DNA of 64,000 bases, taken from positions 1,240,001-1,304,000 of the forward strand of contig BCIA01000007.1 of NCBI GenBank assembly GCA_001599815.1. The letters run 5' to 3'. Position 1 is the stretch's first letter. Every line of letters begins with the position of its first letter. Shown in pieces: positions 50,079 to 61,061 of the stretch. The DNA comes from Furcasterigmium furcatum. Lineage: Eukaryota > Ascomycota > Sordariomycetes > Glomerellales > Plectosphaerellaceae. Made by a program: the position numbers and the translations under genes. The notes under the pieces were generated by a model. The model was not told the DNA's origin and did not search any database. It saw nothing but the letters and a program-made list of their open reading frames with translations.

Positions 50079-52048
50079 TTAAAGCTTCCTCATCGTGTTC
50101 GCACTCGCGCTTCGTCGGTCCCCGAACTTCTTCTTCTCCCGTGGCGAGTCGAACTGCTGCGGCTGGTGTTGCCTCTTCTTCCTGCCTTCGGGCACGAACG
50201 AGACCTGTCGCTCGCCCACCACGTCGCCGCGGTTCTTGGACACACGGCCCGTCTTCTGACTCCTGGACCCGAAAGCGGTGTCTTTGGGCCCCCTGCCCCT
50301 GGATGATGAGACCGTCATGGTCATTCCAGGCGCCTGAGAAGGCTGGCTGCGAGGCGGTCGAGAGCCCTGGCCATTTGGCACAGGGGCTTGCGGCCGGCTT
50401 GAGGAACCAGCCGCGGCGGCATCTGTAGGAGCGGTGTTGGGGTTGAGGGCACGGAACTCGCGGCTGTTCTCGTCGACAGCAAAGGCCTGGTCCATGAACA
50501 TGCTGGCGAAACGGTCGTCGCCCAGCATGCCGGCTTCTGTGTCGACCTTCTCCCTGTTCTCCTGGCGCTCCAGCAGCTTGTCTGCCAGTCTCTGGTTGAC
50601 CTTGACCTTCTTCTTGCCTCTGATCCTGCTCTCGCGCTCTTTCTCGACCTTCTCCTTGATGCGCTTTGCCCTCTCCTCTTCCCAGACGTAGGGGTTGGCG
50701 ATGAGTCGGGCCTGGTCGTAGAGCTTCGAATCGACGAAGTAACCGTGCATGTACGGGCGGAGAAGATTCGTCTTGCCGATGAGATGGGCCAGGCTGAGAG
50801 ACTTGAGCTCGGGGAGCGTGAGGAACTTGAAGTTGTCGTAAGTTTCTGTGCGGACCTCCTCGGCCATCTCCTCCACCATGTTGTCGAGGAACGAGCACCA
50901 CTTGGGCGCCGGGCCGAGGCTCGGAATGAAGAACGAGTGTTGCTGCTTGCCTGGAGATGCGGGTCAGCGAGATTCAGCACCAGACAGTAGAGAAGAAACC
51001 AACCTTCGTTTGCTGTCAGCAACATGCCCGTGTTCTTGCACCAGGCCACGTCGTTGAGGTCCACCACCGGCTCAACGGACGTGAACGGCTCTCCGTCTTG
51101 CTCGTCCCAGATCTTGATGATCCTCTTGTCCGCCGACATGATTTTCTTCTCCTGGGATGCCGTGGTCATATGGATGAGCTTCTTGATCGGGAAGCCGTAT
51201 CCTTGGTCCTTGGTGAGGAGGGGCACGGGACGACGGAGATCGAAGAGCTGCACCATGCCCGTGGACGAACCTGTCGCCAGCGAAAGACCCGAGTCGTTGA
51301 AATCCAGCGCCGTAATACCGCCCTCCTGACCAGAGAGCAATGCGACTCGTGACTTCGATCGAGAGTCCCAGAACTCCACCGTGCCGATCGATGTGCCGAA
51401 CGCGTTGAGACCATGTGAATGTTCAGCAATGGCTGCCGTGTTGACACTGCCGGCGTTGATGCTCCCCTGCAGACCTGCGCCGGGCTCGTCGCCACCGACA
51501 TCGATCTGGAACGACTTCATGAACCTTCCAACCTCCAGGTTCAGTCGGAAAACCTCTCCGAAGCCATCCTGGTCTACACCGACGGACGGCACGTACACCT
51601 CGGCCGACTGTCGATCGAACACGAGGTCTCGACCGTAACGGGGTATTCTGATGGCATAGTGCATGCCCATCGGGGTATGGAGCTCGACACGTCTGTCGCC
51701 TTGCAGCAGGAGAGTCTTGGAGTAATCGGTGGAGAGGAGGGCAAGTTTCTCGGTCAGAGATTCGGTATGGCGGGCAAAGGACAGGCAGAGCTGCGACAGG
51801 GTGTGCACATGGATCTGGGGCTTGTATGTGCCCGTGCTGACAGACCACTCTCCATCTTCGCTGACGGCGATGCAGTTGCTCGCCTCTTCGAACTCGAAAT
51901 CCTGGAGAAGCTCGACTCGGTTTTGGTACTCGGCGTCGTTCTTCAGGGATCGCTTTCTGCGTCGCGCAAGCCAATCCGGAAGCGGCCTTGCTGTTGAAGC
52001 ACCGGAGATGGTATATACCGGGACTGTCCCGGGGTTGGTGAGCTTCAT
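50079..52048 (-). CDS. ENP2: nucleolar WD40 ribosome-biogenesis protein Enp2 (NOL10)
   Basis: Two exons, 52048-51004 and 50950-50079, join in phase to 638 residues. Enp2 acts in the nucleolus in early 40S subunit assembly. It opens with the family start MKLTNPGTVPVYTISGAST and PLPDWLARRRKRSLKND, followed by a seven-bladed WD40 propeller (landmarks EFEEASNCIAVSEDGEW, FGTSIGTVEFWDSRSKSR, ITALDFNDSGLSLATGSS and IIKIWDEQDGEPFTSVEP). The NUC153 region follows (FKFLTLPELKSLSLAHLIGK, LLRPYMHGYFVDSKLYDQAR, FASMFMDQAFAVDENSREF). The C-terminal tail is basic and disordered. Length is close to the yeast protein (707). The single intron falls at the end of the propeller. Confidence 0.94.
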
Positions 52049-52857
52049 GGCGGCAGAGGTCCGTTCTTCGCGAGACGGTGCCGGGTGTATTGACAGAAAA
52101 GGCTGGGTTCAAGTCGAGACTTCACTTTGGCGGGCAATGGATGGGAAAAAAAATCGCCGATAAGATAAGAACACCGGAGGGTCGGTGAAGGCCCCGCCCG
52201 AGCAGGGGTGCTCGCATGTTAGCGGATGTGCTGACCGAGGAGGCGAGTGTCTTACGGGAACACCGAGCCCCTGATTGGCCATGCGACGCCTTCCGTGCAA
52301 CCTTCCATCTTCAGAGCGTGTCCGCCGCCGGCCGTGGAAGTGTTCAGATCCCTGGGAGTGGGGCGAGTCCCTTGCCCCAGCTCGACTTCCAGGTTCACCT
52401 CAGGCCGAGCTGGACTATCACACGGTCAACCTGCACTCCCGTCGAGCTCCGAGCAGACAGCCGCCGCCATTCCGCGCCTTTCCCACGCGCACCGCTCCCA
52501 GTATTGAGCCGACACATCATCTCTACAACTATCAGTCCAGCCATACGAAGCAGGACCTGCCTCGACAAGTCCCCGGCCCCGAACCGAAGCCCGGGAATAG
52601 CCTGCCGCACCGGCTTATCCTGCGCGCCCGACCCAGCATGCTGAGATGGACTTGAGCATCTTCCAGAACAACTTCAACGTGTACACTACCGGCCTGGACT
52701 CGGCGACTCCCAGACAGCACCACGGACTACGCATAAACAGCATATAATCTGCATGTGAAATCCCTCTCGGCGCACCCGCACCAGCAGCCCTGAGGGGTTT
52801 CGCGATCGAGGTTCATGTCGCCACACAACCTGTCGCGTACCATTCCACACCGTCGAC
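52049..52857. promoter_or_regulatory. divergent promoter of ENP2 and MED13
   Basis: 809 bp between the two start codons, holding both promoters and leaders. Several open frames run through it, with C-rich low-complexity translations; none is called. Nothing else recognised. Confidence 0.45.
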
Positions 52858-55800
52858 ATGGACATAAGCGACTACGACACTAATATAATATCAATTGTGA
52901 GTTCAGCATCATCTCCCGGGTATGGTTTCGGCAGCTGACGGGATATCCCTGCTGCAGAATGGGATCAAGTCAATCGCTTTCCAAGTTTATGAACCCAGCT
53001 CCGACCAGTCGCACTCTTTCTCCTCTATCGTTTCCGAGACCGACAACACCCTGCGCGATGACGGCCGAATATTCTACTTTGATACGGTCAGACGAGCCCT
53101 CTGGCACTTCTACTTCACCGACAAGGAGGCCGCATCGACTGGGCAGGAAGATGAGGACGGCTGGGGTTCCGAAGTCAACATTGCCGGCGCCAGCCTGGCG
53201 CTTGTTGAGCATGGAACCTTTGAGCCGGTCAACCTGTTCAAGGGGAGGGCGCCGGTGCAGGCATCCGCCGCAAATACCCCAACGACGGGGACCTCCAGCA
53301 ACCCAACACCTGAGCAAGGCCCTCGGAGCGTCACGGCACCATTTCCGCCCGACGCTGACAAAATCGTTTCCCTCTCGACTATGAGCAATAGATCCTCATC
53401 CACCACCGTCAAGGATGCGTACGAGCGCTTTGTCACAGCCCTGCTGTCCACGACGTCGACATCGTTCTGCCGAAGGCTGGGTGCAACCCCCCTCAACCAT
53501 TGCACAGTGCTGCTGGACCCCAAGGCGACACGACACATATCTGCTAGGTACGGTGGCACGAGGGGGTGCGCCGTTCTGGGGACATTCCGAACCTACCTCA
53601 CGACGACGGGTTCATTGGTTATCGGGCTATCTCTGACATCCAGCGAGGGCATCATCCCGCTCACCGAAGCCCCTGGCTCTGGCCAACCAGCCTTTGCGAC
53701 CCAGGTGATTGCAGCGCCATTTGGCGTCTTGGGAACCTACCAGGGCCTCTCGACCGGGGCAATGCCGGACAACCTTGGCCAGACCCCTGATACGCGGATA
53801 TGGCGAGCCAGAGCAGACGACGCGCGGGCTTCGCAATGGCGCGACATGTGCTCAAGTATCTTGCGCGCACGTGGTGTCCCTCCCGAGCTCCTCGAGGACT
53901 GTACTTGGATTGCTCTGCAGCTCGCACGTCGGAAGCCCGGCGACCAACTGGCAAACGGCCTGGCAACACCCCTCTCCAGCACGTCGACCGTGATCTCCTG
54001 GCCGGCAGCCTTATGTTTTCGCAAAAGAGCCCTGGACTGCGACGTGGAGATCAACGGCGGAGACGAGCGATTGGCATTTTCCCAGGAAACCACTGACATA
54101 CTGAATGAGGTCAGACAGTGGTTCCTCGCCGGAGGCGAACGAGAAGAGAGCATAACATTACGCCGAAAGGCAAGAGAAACGGCCGCCAACAAGGAGACTC
54201 AACCTCCCGTGACTAGCATTCAGCAGCCAACTGGGCAATCTCCAGTGGATCCTCGAAGAGCCGCCAATGCTGCCGCCGCAGGGACAGTCTATCCAACTCC
54301 CCCTGATGGGGTGCAGAATCCGACTGCGGCAACCCCGGCGGCCATGCTCGATGCCGGTCTGTCCAGCCCTGGAGGGCCTCCGTCTCTGGCTGTGCCGGCT
54401 GAAGCAGACATCCCCATGGGCAACACGAACATCGCTGGCGAGCCTGAACAGCCAGAGCATTGGGAGGCTCCCAGTGGTAAGAGGGAACGGGGTGACTCCT
54501 TCAATGACACGGACAATCTATTCGGTGACATGGGTCCCGACATGTTCGGTGGCGATGCAGACATCACCGACGCTGATTTCAGCTTCTTCGATGAGCAACC
54601 TGAGGATGGCGATTTAGATCTCTCTGATATGCCAGACTTGGCCATGACGGAGCCTCCTGCTCCAGCAGCTGCTTCTCCTGTGAAAGCGCCGGCACCCAAG
54701 CCCCTGAGTCGAGAGAACTCGAAGGAGAAGATGCCGCCACCTAGCTCTCCCGCGTTTGTGAAGCCCGAACCCCGGCACGCAAGAACCATCCAGGCGGAAG
54801 AAACAAAGCCGCCAGCAATCTCAGTCAAGCCATCCGGCGCGAAGAGAGATCTGAGCCCATTTGACCCTGACACGGTCTTCAAGAAGGTTCGTGCTTCTCT
54901 GAGCCAACCTCAAGCTGCAAATGGCAAGTCGTCCCGCAAAGGCAGCATATACGATAGCGTCGAGTTTGACCCAATCCTCCCACTGGCCAACAAAAAGTAC
55001 GAGGCTGGCGGTCGATTCGATTGCTCAACGTTGGCGCTACAGTCCGAGGCAAACCAAGGCAAGCCTCCAACGACGGACTACCTCAAGCGCCATGGTAGAC
55101 AGAATCGCAAGGCCTCGAGGGTGATCGACCCTACCGTTCCTCTGATCCAGTCGTTCTCCGGGGTCTTGGGCATCAGTACTTTTCAAGGAAGTCCTGAGAA
55201 GCTGGACGAGGTTCAGTCAGACGCAGACGACATCAGCATGGACTCCGATCTTGACGATACTCCAGAGCTTACTGAGGATCCGGCTTCACCTTTCAAAGGC
55301 AGCACAAAGCGATTCAACCATGACGACGACGTGGTTTCGCATGTCACATCGTTGAGAGACGCCGAGTCCGTCGTGGACGAGTCGGATCCGTCACTGGCTT
55401 TGGAGCTACCGAGGATCGCGAAAGCCGAAGCCCCGTCCGTGACAGTCACCAAGTTCTTCGACACCCCAGAACCGACGAGCACCGATGTCATTCTCACTGA
55501 CGAGGAGGTCATTACTGTTGCACAGATTCTCACCGAACAGGCCGTCTTGGGGAATCTTCAATTGTACGGTGCTAGTCTGGGGCAGGTTCAGACGCGACAG
55601 GCTGCAGAATCACGTCGGCATCTGGCCGTGCTAGCGCATAGACTTGCAACCGACCTGAGAGACAGCCTGCCCTCTGCCCTCGCCCCTCTCACGCGATGCA
55701 CTCTCAAGAAGGTCTACGAGGTCGCCGATATACCCCTGTATGCCACCTCCAACCGGCTTCAACCTCGAGTTCCCTCAAGGGAACAGCCTAGCGAGCCGCC

Positions 55801-57454
55801 CCCCAAGCTCTTTGCGATACCGGTGCCGCACCTAGAGATGAAGCGAATGGACACGAAGCTCTCGATTCTCCCCTCCAGCGTCCCATTCTGGGAAACATTG
55901 GGTCTGGGCCCATCGCCAGGGCCCAAAAACATCACCGCTGTCTGCGTTTTCCCAGGCGCCGAAGGCATGGACGACTTTGCTTCTGCCTTCCTCGAGCAAA
56001 CTCGGCATACCTACGAGTTCCTTAAATTGGGTTCCTTCGACCTGTTGTCGAACGAGACGCACGGAATCACAGGGGGCCTCCTGCCGTGGGACGTCTCGAC
56101 CTCAATGACACCGCTCAGTGAAGAGGGCCCTTTCAACTTTTCCGTCCTGTACGAGAGGATGCAGAGCTTGAACCAGAGCTTGCTCGCCACGGACGCTTCC
56201 AACAAGAACATTGTCGTCTTCTTCGCCTATTCCCCGGCCTACTCAGGATCGATCGTGGAGACATGTTCGGCTTTCCAGCAGCTGTTCGAGATGCACAAGA
56301 AGTCATTGGCTGAGAAGAAGAAAAGGCCGTCTAACGAGCTTGTGCTGCAACTCGTTCCCACGCTATCTTTGACCTCGGTACTGGGGCCGTCGTCCACAGA
56401 TGCGGGAGAGCTCATACGGCTTGCCATCGAGACGTACGACCGATGTACGCTCTTTGGTGGCCCGATGCCTGCTCCTGCGATTGTGCTTGAGCAGACGATG
56501 CCCAGGAGTATCGACTTCCGACTCAGTAACACGGGGTCTTCTTCACTCATGCACGAGAATACCTGCATTCACATCGCCTACGCCCAGAGCGTGGACGAGA
56601 GGTGGATCACGGCGGCATGGACGGACAACCGCGGCAGCCAGCAAATGACGGCATCTTACAACCTGGGACGAAAAGGCAAGCCGCTCTCCAGCGCACTGAA
56701 CGACATCATGCACGAAATCTGGGAGACGACACACGACCTTATCTCGCGATGGAAAGTGCACTGGCGAGTTATCATCACCAAGTCGGGCCACATGGACCAG
56801 AACGAGATTGATTTCTGGGTAGCCCTGGCGGAGACGGAGTCCGTGGCTACGGTCAGCCTGACGCTGATAGCGGTGGACACGAATCCTTCGCTACAGCTGC
56901 TGCCACCGTGTGTCAAGGTTGCCGGGGGGCCTTCTGGATCGCACTACACCGCGCCTGGCTACACAACACCTGTTTCCACGCCACAGCCGTCCACTGTGTC
57001 TCCTGATCAGAGCGGTACACCGGCGACGCCGATCAGAGAGGCCAATGCGACAGGCGCGCCAACACCGGGCGCGACGGACAATATTACCGAGCCAGCTGAC
57101 GGCGAAGCGATTCTCATCGACGTCACGGACCAGACTTGGGGCGTCGTCCTCGCTCATCGCCTGAGCACCTCCAGCTCACCAGGTGATCTCACCTCGGCCC
57201 TCGCGAGCGGTTACCTCGTCAAGAGGGGTGGGACGAACGCCGAAGACCCGCCGGTGGTCATGGAGGTCAACATCCTGAGGAACGACGGGAACCCGCGGGC
57301 CTGCGAGCAGCTATTACGCGAGATGCTGAGCTACTTCCGCGGGTTGGGCACCTTGGCGCGGGCCAGATCGATCGTGGACAGGGAGACGGATGTGCGGCCG
57401 TGGCATGTGGCGGCGGCAGAGAAGGGCGTACAAGCGTTGTATCTACTGATGTGA
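52858..57454 (+). CDS. MED13: Mediator subunit Med13 (SRB9/SSN2), CDK8 kinase module
   Basis: Two exons, 52858-52896 (13 codons) and 52958-57454, join in phase to 1,511 residues. Med13 links the Cdk8/cyclin C/Med12 module to core Mediator. The small first exon encodes MDISDYDTNIISI and splices to NGIKSIAFQVYEP, reproducing the fungal Med13 N-terminus; starting inside the intron at 52922 would lose it. The N-terminal domain is followed by a long disordered middle (Pro/Ser/Asp-rich, about 410-860) and the conserved C-terminal PIWI-like half (about 900-1,511) with DFASAFLEQTRHTYEFLKLG, ITAAWTDNRGSQQMTASYNLG, HEIWETTHDLISRWKVHWRV and the end WHVAAAEKGVQALYLLM. CDK8-module phosphodegrons may lie in the disordered part, but none is assigned. 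Confidence 0.94.
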
Positions 57455-58988
57455 ATACGGGCGGGCATGTGAGTGCTTGCCTGGGGAGTTTTGGGCGGCA
57501 GCATTGAGTACGCGGGCATGGTTTGGAGTACAGTCAGGGGCTCTCGTGTGTTGTATCAAGTATATCATCTCGGCGTTGGAGATGGCCAGTGTTCTTCTTG
57601 GAATGATACCATCTTTCCCATTATTGATGATGATTCGTTTCTGTGGCAGACCAGCTCCTCCGTTCCGGTAGGCTTGGCGTCCGGAGTGTTTGTATTGGAG
57701 GCGGCCGTTTTCATGCCCATACTCGGAGCACAAGGGGAGACCTCACTCTCACTCGGGGGAGGGTTCATTATCAAAAGATTCCAGGTGAATGGTGCTAGGA
57801 GAGCGAAGGGAAGCATCGCTACCACTGCCTAATTTACTCCAGCCAATGTGGAAGGAAGCCTGACCCCTGAACCCCTTTCTTGCTGTTCGTGCTCGAAGTC
57901 AAACTTATAGCCAAACACTTTCTCGGATCCATACCAGTCACTGTTTGAGTTATTTAGCTTAGTAAGGAAGCCAACGAGATTCTTCTAATAATATTTCCTC
58001 GTTCCTCTCGATGCTCTGGAAAGATTTCTTCATTCAACTCCTCTCCACCTCCCGAGACGAACCGCCTACTTCGCGGAACCCTTCTGAGGCCGAGACCGTC
58101 CTCCAACCCATGAGGGATATGTGTCATAGACATATTCTTTACTGGTCGACAAAAACGTCGCTTGAAAGAATGATCTACGAATCCCCATCCGGTCCATCTC
58201 GAAAGCCCGACAGCTGAGTCCTGCCAGTCTTGGACAAGTGCATGGCTCGTGACGGATCCCCCAGGCGCAGAGACTCCACATCCACGGATGGCTGAAGATG
58301 TCGCGACCCGGTGCTAGCGCTCGCCCAGTCTCTCAGAGCGGTGTTCAGGCTTATAGCTAAGGGCCTGTTAATGGTCTTATCCACCAGCCTATGCAAGGTG
58401 CTGCCGATGGTAGAGTCTTTTTTTGACTTTTTGGATGTCTGGAGGGCTGTGGTGGTGCTCCCCGGCGGGTGTATTGAAGAGCATCAAATGTTGTCTTGAT
58501 GGCATGCCGACATCGCGAGACTTACGACAGAGGTGTTCGAACCTGATGACCGCCACATGGATGCGTGTCTAAAACCAATTTTGCCGTGATCCCATACCTT
58601 TGTTTAGATGAATGCAAGAAATGTTATCATGTTTCCGCGTCCTATGAGACCATGGTGGCCGCCAACGTCTTCCTGAAAGTTGACGACCTTGGACAGTGCC
58701 TCAGAAAGAGTCTCGGACCGGCACAACGACAACAGCAACACCACCACCACGACAACGCGACCATCAAGTAAGCAGCATATCAGAGCTCCACACTTGCACA
58801 GCACGCATCTTTGAAAACCGCCGGTCTATGCAAATCTATTCAAATCAGGACAGTTGATGCCCCCGCAAGAGTCTATGGAACATACATGAATCGTCATTAC
58901 ATCGCGAGCCGTTGAAAGCTCGCCTTTTGGTATCCCTTCGCCGCGCTGTCTACCCATCCCTGGAACCCCCAAAGTGACCGCATCTCCT
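57455..58988. other. convergent intergenic region
   Basis: 1.5 kb between two stop codons. The part directly after 57454 is the MED13 3' UTR. Small open frames (57473-57832 +, 58011-58217 +) have no family resemblance. A CA-rich tract (caacagcaacaccaccaccacgac, about 58730) is the only repeat-like stretch noticed. Confidence 0.4.
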
Positions 58989-59974
58989 CTAGTTATCCCA
59001 GAACCCGGGGAAGAGAAACTCGACCTTCTTCATCGCCTCGGGGTTCCTGCCCTCGGGTTTGGTCATGAACTTGACCGCGCCCTGCGACGCGCCCTCCCAC
59101 TTCTTCGCGAGCACGAGGTCGCTGTTGTCGAGCTTGGTGAGCTGGTCGAGGACGGCGCCGATGAGGCGCTTGGCGTTCTGCCCGTTGGCCTCCATGTACT
59201 TCATGACCATGGCGACGTCTACGTCCTCGAAGCTGTGCCAGCAGTCGTAGTCGGTGGCCATGCAGATCATCTGGTAGGCGATCTCGGCCTCGCGGGCGAG
59301 CTTGGCCTCGGGGAGCACGGACATGTTGATGACGCTGCCGCCCCAGGAGCGGTACATGTGGCTCTCGGCGCGGGTGGAGAACTGGGGGCCCTCCATGCAG
59401 ATGATGGTGCCCTTGTCGTGGAGGACGACGCCTTCGCCGTCCATGTGGGCGGCGCAGGCCTTGACGACCTCGGCGAGGCCGGCATCGAAGGGGTCCGCGA
59501 AGCCGACGTGGCCGACGACGCCGCCCTCGAAGAAGGTGAAGGGGCGGATGCCCTTGGTGCGGTCGATCACCTGGTCGGGGACGAGGAAGTCCATGGGCTT
59601 GATCTCCTCCTGGAGGGAGCCGACGGCGCTGAAGGCGATGATGGAGCGGACACCAATGTGGCGGAGGGCCGCGATGTTGGCGCGCGCGGGCACCTCATGA
59701 GGGGCGTGTTGGTGGAAGTGGCCGTGGCGGGCGAGGAAGGCGATCGGGGTGCCATTGTGCTCGACGATTTGGATCGGGGAGGAGGGGAAGCCCCAGGGAG
59801 TCTCGGGGTTCAGGGCAGCAATGGGCGTGAAGCCATCGATCTTGCTGAGGCCGGTGCCGCCGATGACAGCGATATGGACCGGGCCTGGAGGAGGAGAGAG
59901 GTCAGCCAGGGGGTTATTTCAGGGGCGATTGCTTGAGGGGACTTACGGTCGAAGGTAGTGGGAAGGGAGGACAT
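58989..59974 (-). CDS. MEU1: S-methyl-5'-thioadenosine phosphorylase (Meu1/MTAP)
   Basis: Two exons, 59974-59947 (28 nt) and 59884-58989, join in phase to 307 residues, the MTAP length. The enzyme cleaves methylthioadenosine with phosphate to adenine and methylthioribose-1-phosphate, the first step of methionine salvage after polyamine synthesis, as a cytosolic trimer. Landmarks are VHIAVIGGTGLSKIDGF (phosphate loop), FLARHGHFHQHAPHEVPARA, IIAFSAVGSLQEEIKPMDFL, MEGPQFSTRAESHMYRSWGG, VINMSVLPEAKLAREAEIAY and the base-site ATDYDCWH. The very short first exon encodes MSSLPTTFD; without it the glycine loop would lack a start. No anomaly. Confidence 0.95.
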
Positions 59975-61061
59975 GGTTGGAGGCTTGGTGTTTTTTGGCC
60001 AACAGAGATAGGGTCGACAGGCGTGGTGATGTCTCACAAATTATCTACAGACGTCGTCTGGAGGGGTTGGCGGGGTATGTGGGGTCGCGATGGTGCAAGC
60101 AGCGGACTTTCTCTGCCTTAGTAATCCTTACCCCTGATGAACTTCCACCCCTTACCCCTGAACCTTGACGATTCCAGTATGTACAACACGCCTCGGTATC
60201 TGGGAGCATTGAATGGATTTCTGCCGCAGGTGAGCAAGCTTCTGCAGTGAAACCTTGCGTCCTCGGCCATCCTCGCTCCAGCTGTATGTGCATTGCGACT
60301 GCTCAGGGAAGGGTCATAGTGCTGGGCCGAGAATTGGCACCTGGAGACACGTCTCACCTTACCAGTACAAGGTAGGCCTATAAAGCGTTGTATGAGTCTG
60401 GCAGGCACGCCTTCATGGGATCAAATTATGTAGGATCAACAACTCTTGAACAAGATTATTCCAGAACAAATTTCTGTAGAGCCGCCTTCAGTTCATGACA
60501 AACATGCCGCCTTCCAGGGGCCAGGCTCCAAGGAGAGTAGAAAAGCGTTTGTCTGTCTTATCGGAAGTCAACAAAATTAGCTCATGTGTGGATGCACAGG
60601 TCAAATAGAGAATTGGAATCTCTTCAGTTAGTATGAATGTTGAATTGGGAAATTCACTTCAACAAACTGAAGGACCAGCCATGTCGACACTGATGTCGGG
60701 GTGATGCTGACAAATGCGCCTCGCCAGCCAGGTGGGACCAGGTGGAATTCTCGGCTGGTCGCCACCAAGCGTGGAGCAAACTCACCACCAAAAAGATTCC
60801 GACTGCTAGTACAAACGAGCTCCCTCACTTCAACCCTGACGTCCTAACCAGAACCCTTATTCTTACTCGTCTGGTTACATCATTTCATTGCTTTCTCAAG
60901 CACCGCATGCTCTGACATTTCCTGCCGACACCCGGTTTTGGGGCTGCCCCTGTCTTGCCACGCGTGGGCTTGCCATTTCTCACAAAGTCATCCACCGCCG
61001 TCTCAAGACACTCACCACATCAAAGTCTCTCCTGTGCCTGCCGCAGTCCTCACCTCTCACC
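59975..61061. promoter_or_regulatory. divergent intergenic region
   Basis: 1.1 kb holding the promoters of the phosphorylase (-) and the ataxin-10 gene (+). It is AT-richer than the surrounding genes between 60410 and 60660. No repeat or gene recognised. Confidence 0.4.

Noticed and set aside
52922..57454. MED13 starting at the in-frame Met at 52922
   Set aside because: That Met lies inside the predicted intron; the upstream mini-exon at 52858 restores the conserved fungal N-terminus in phase.
58974..59936. 320-codon plus-strand open frame
   Set aside because: Antisense shadow of the methylthioadenosine phosphorylase; the translation is a Val/Asp/Gly-rich mirror of codon bias.
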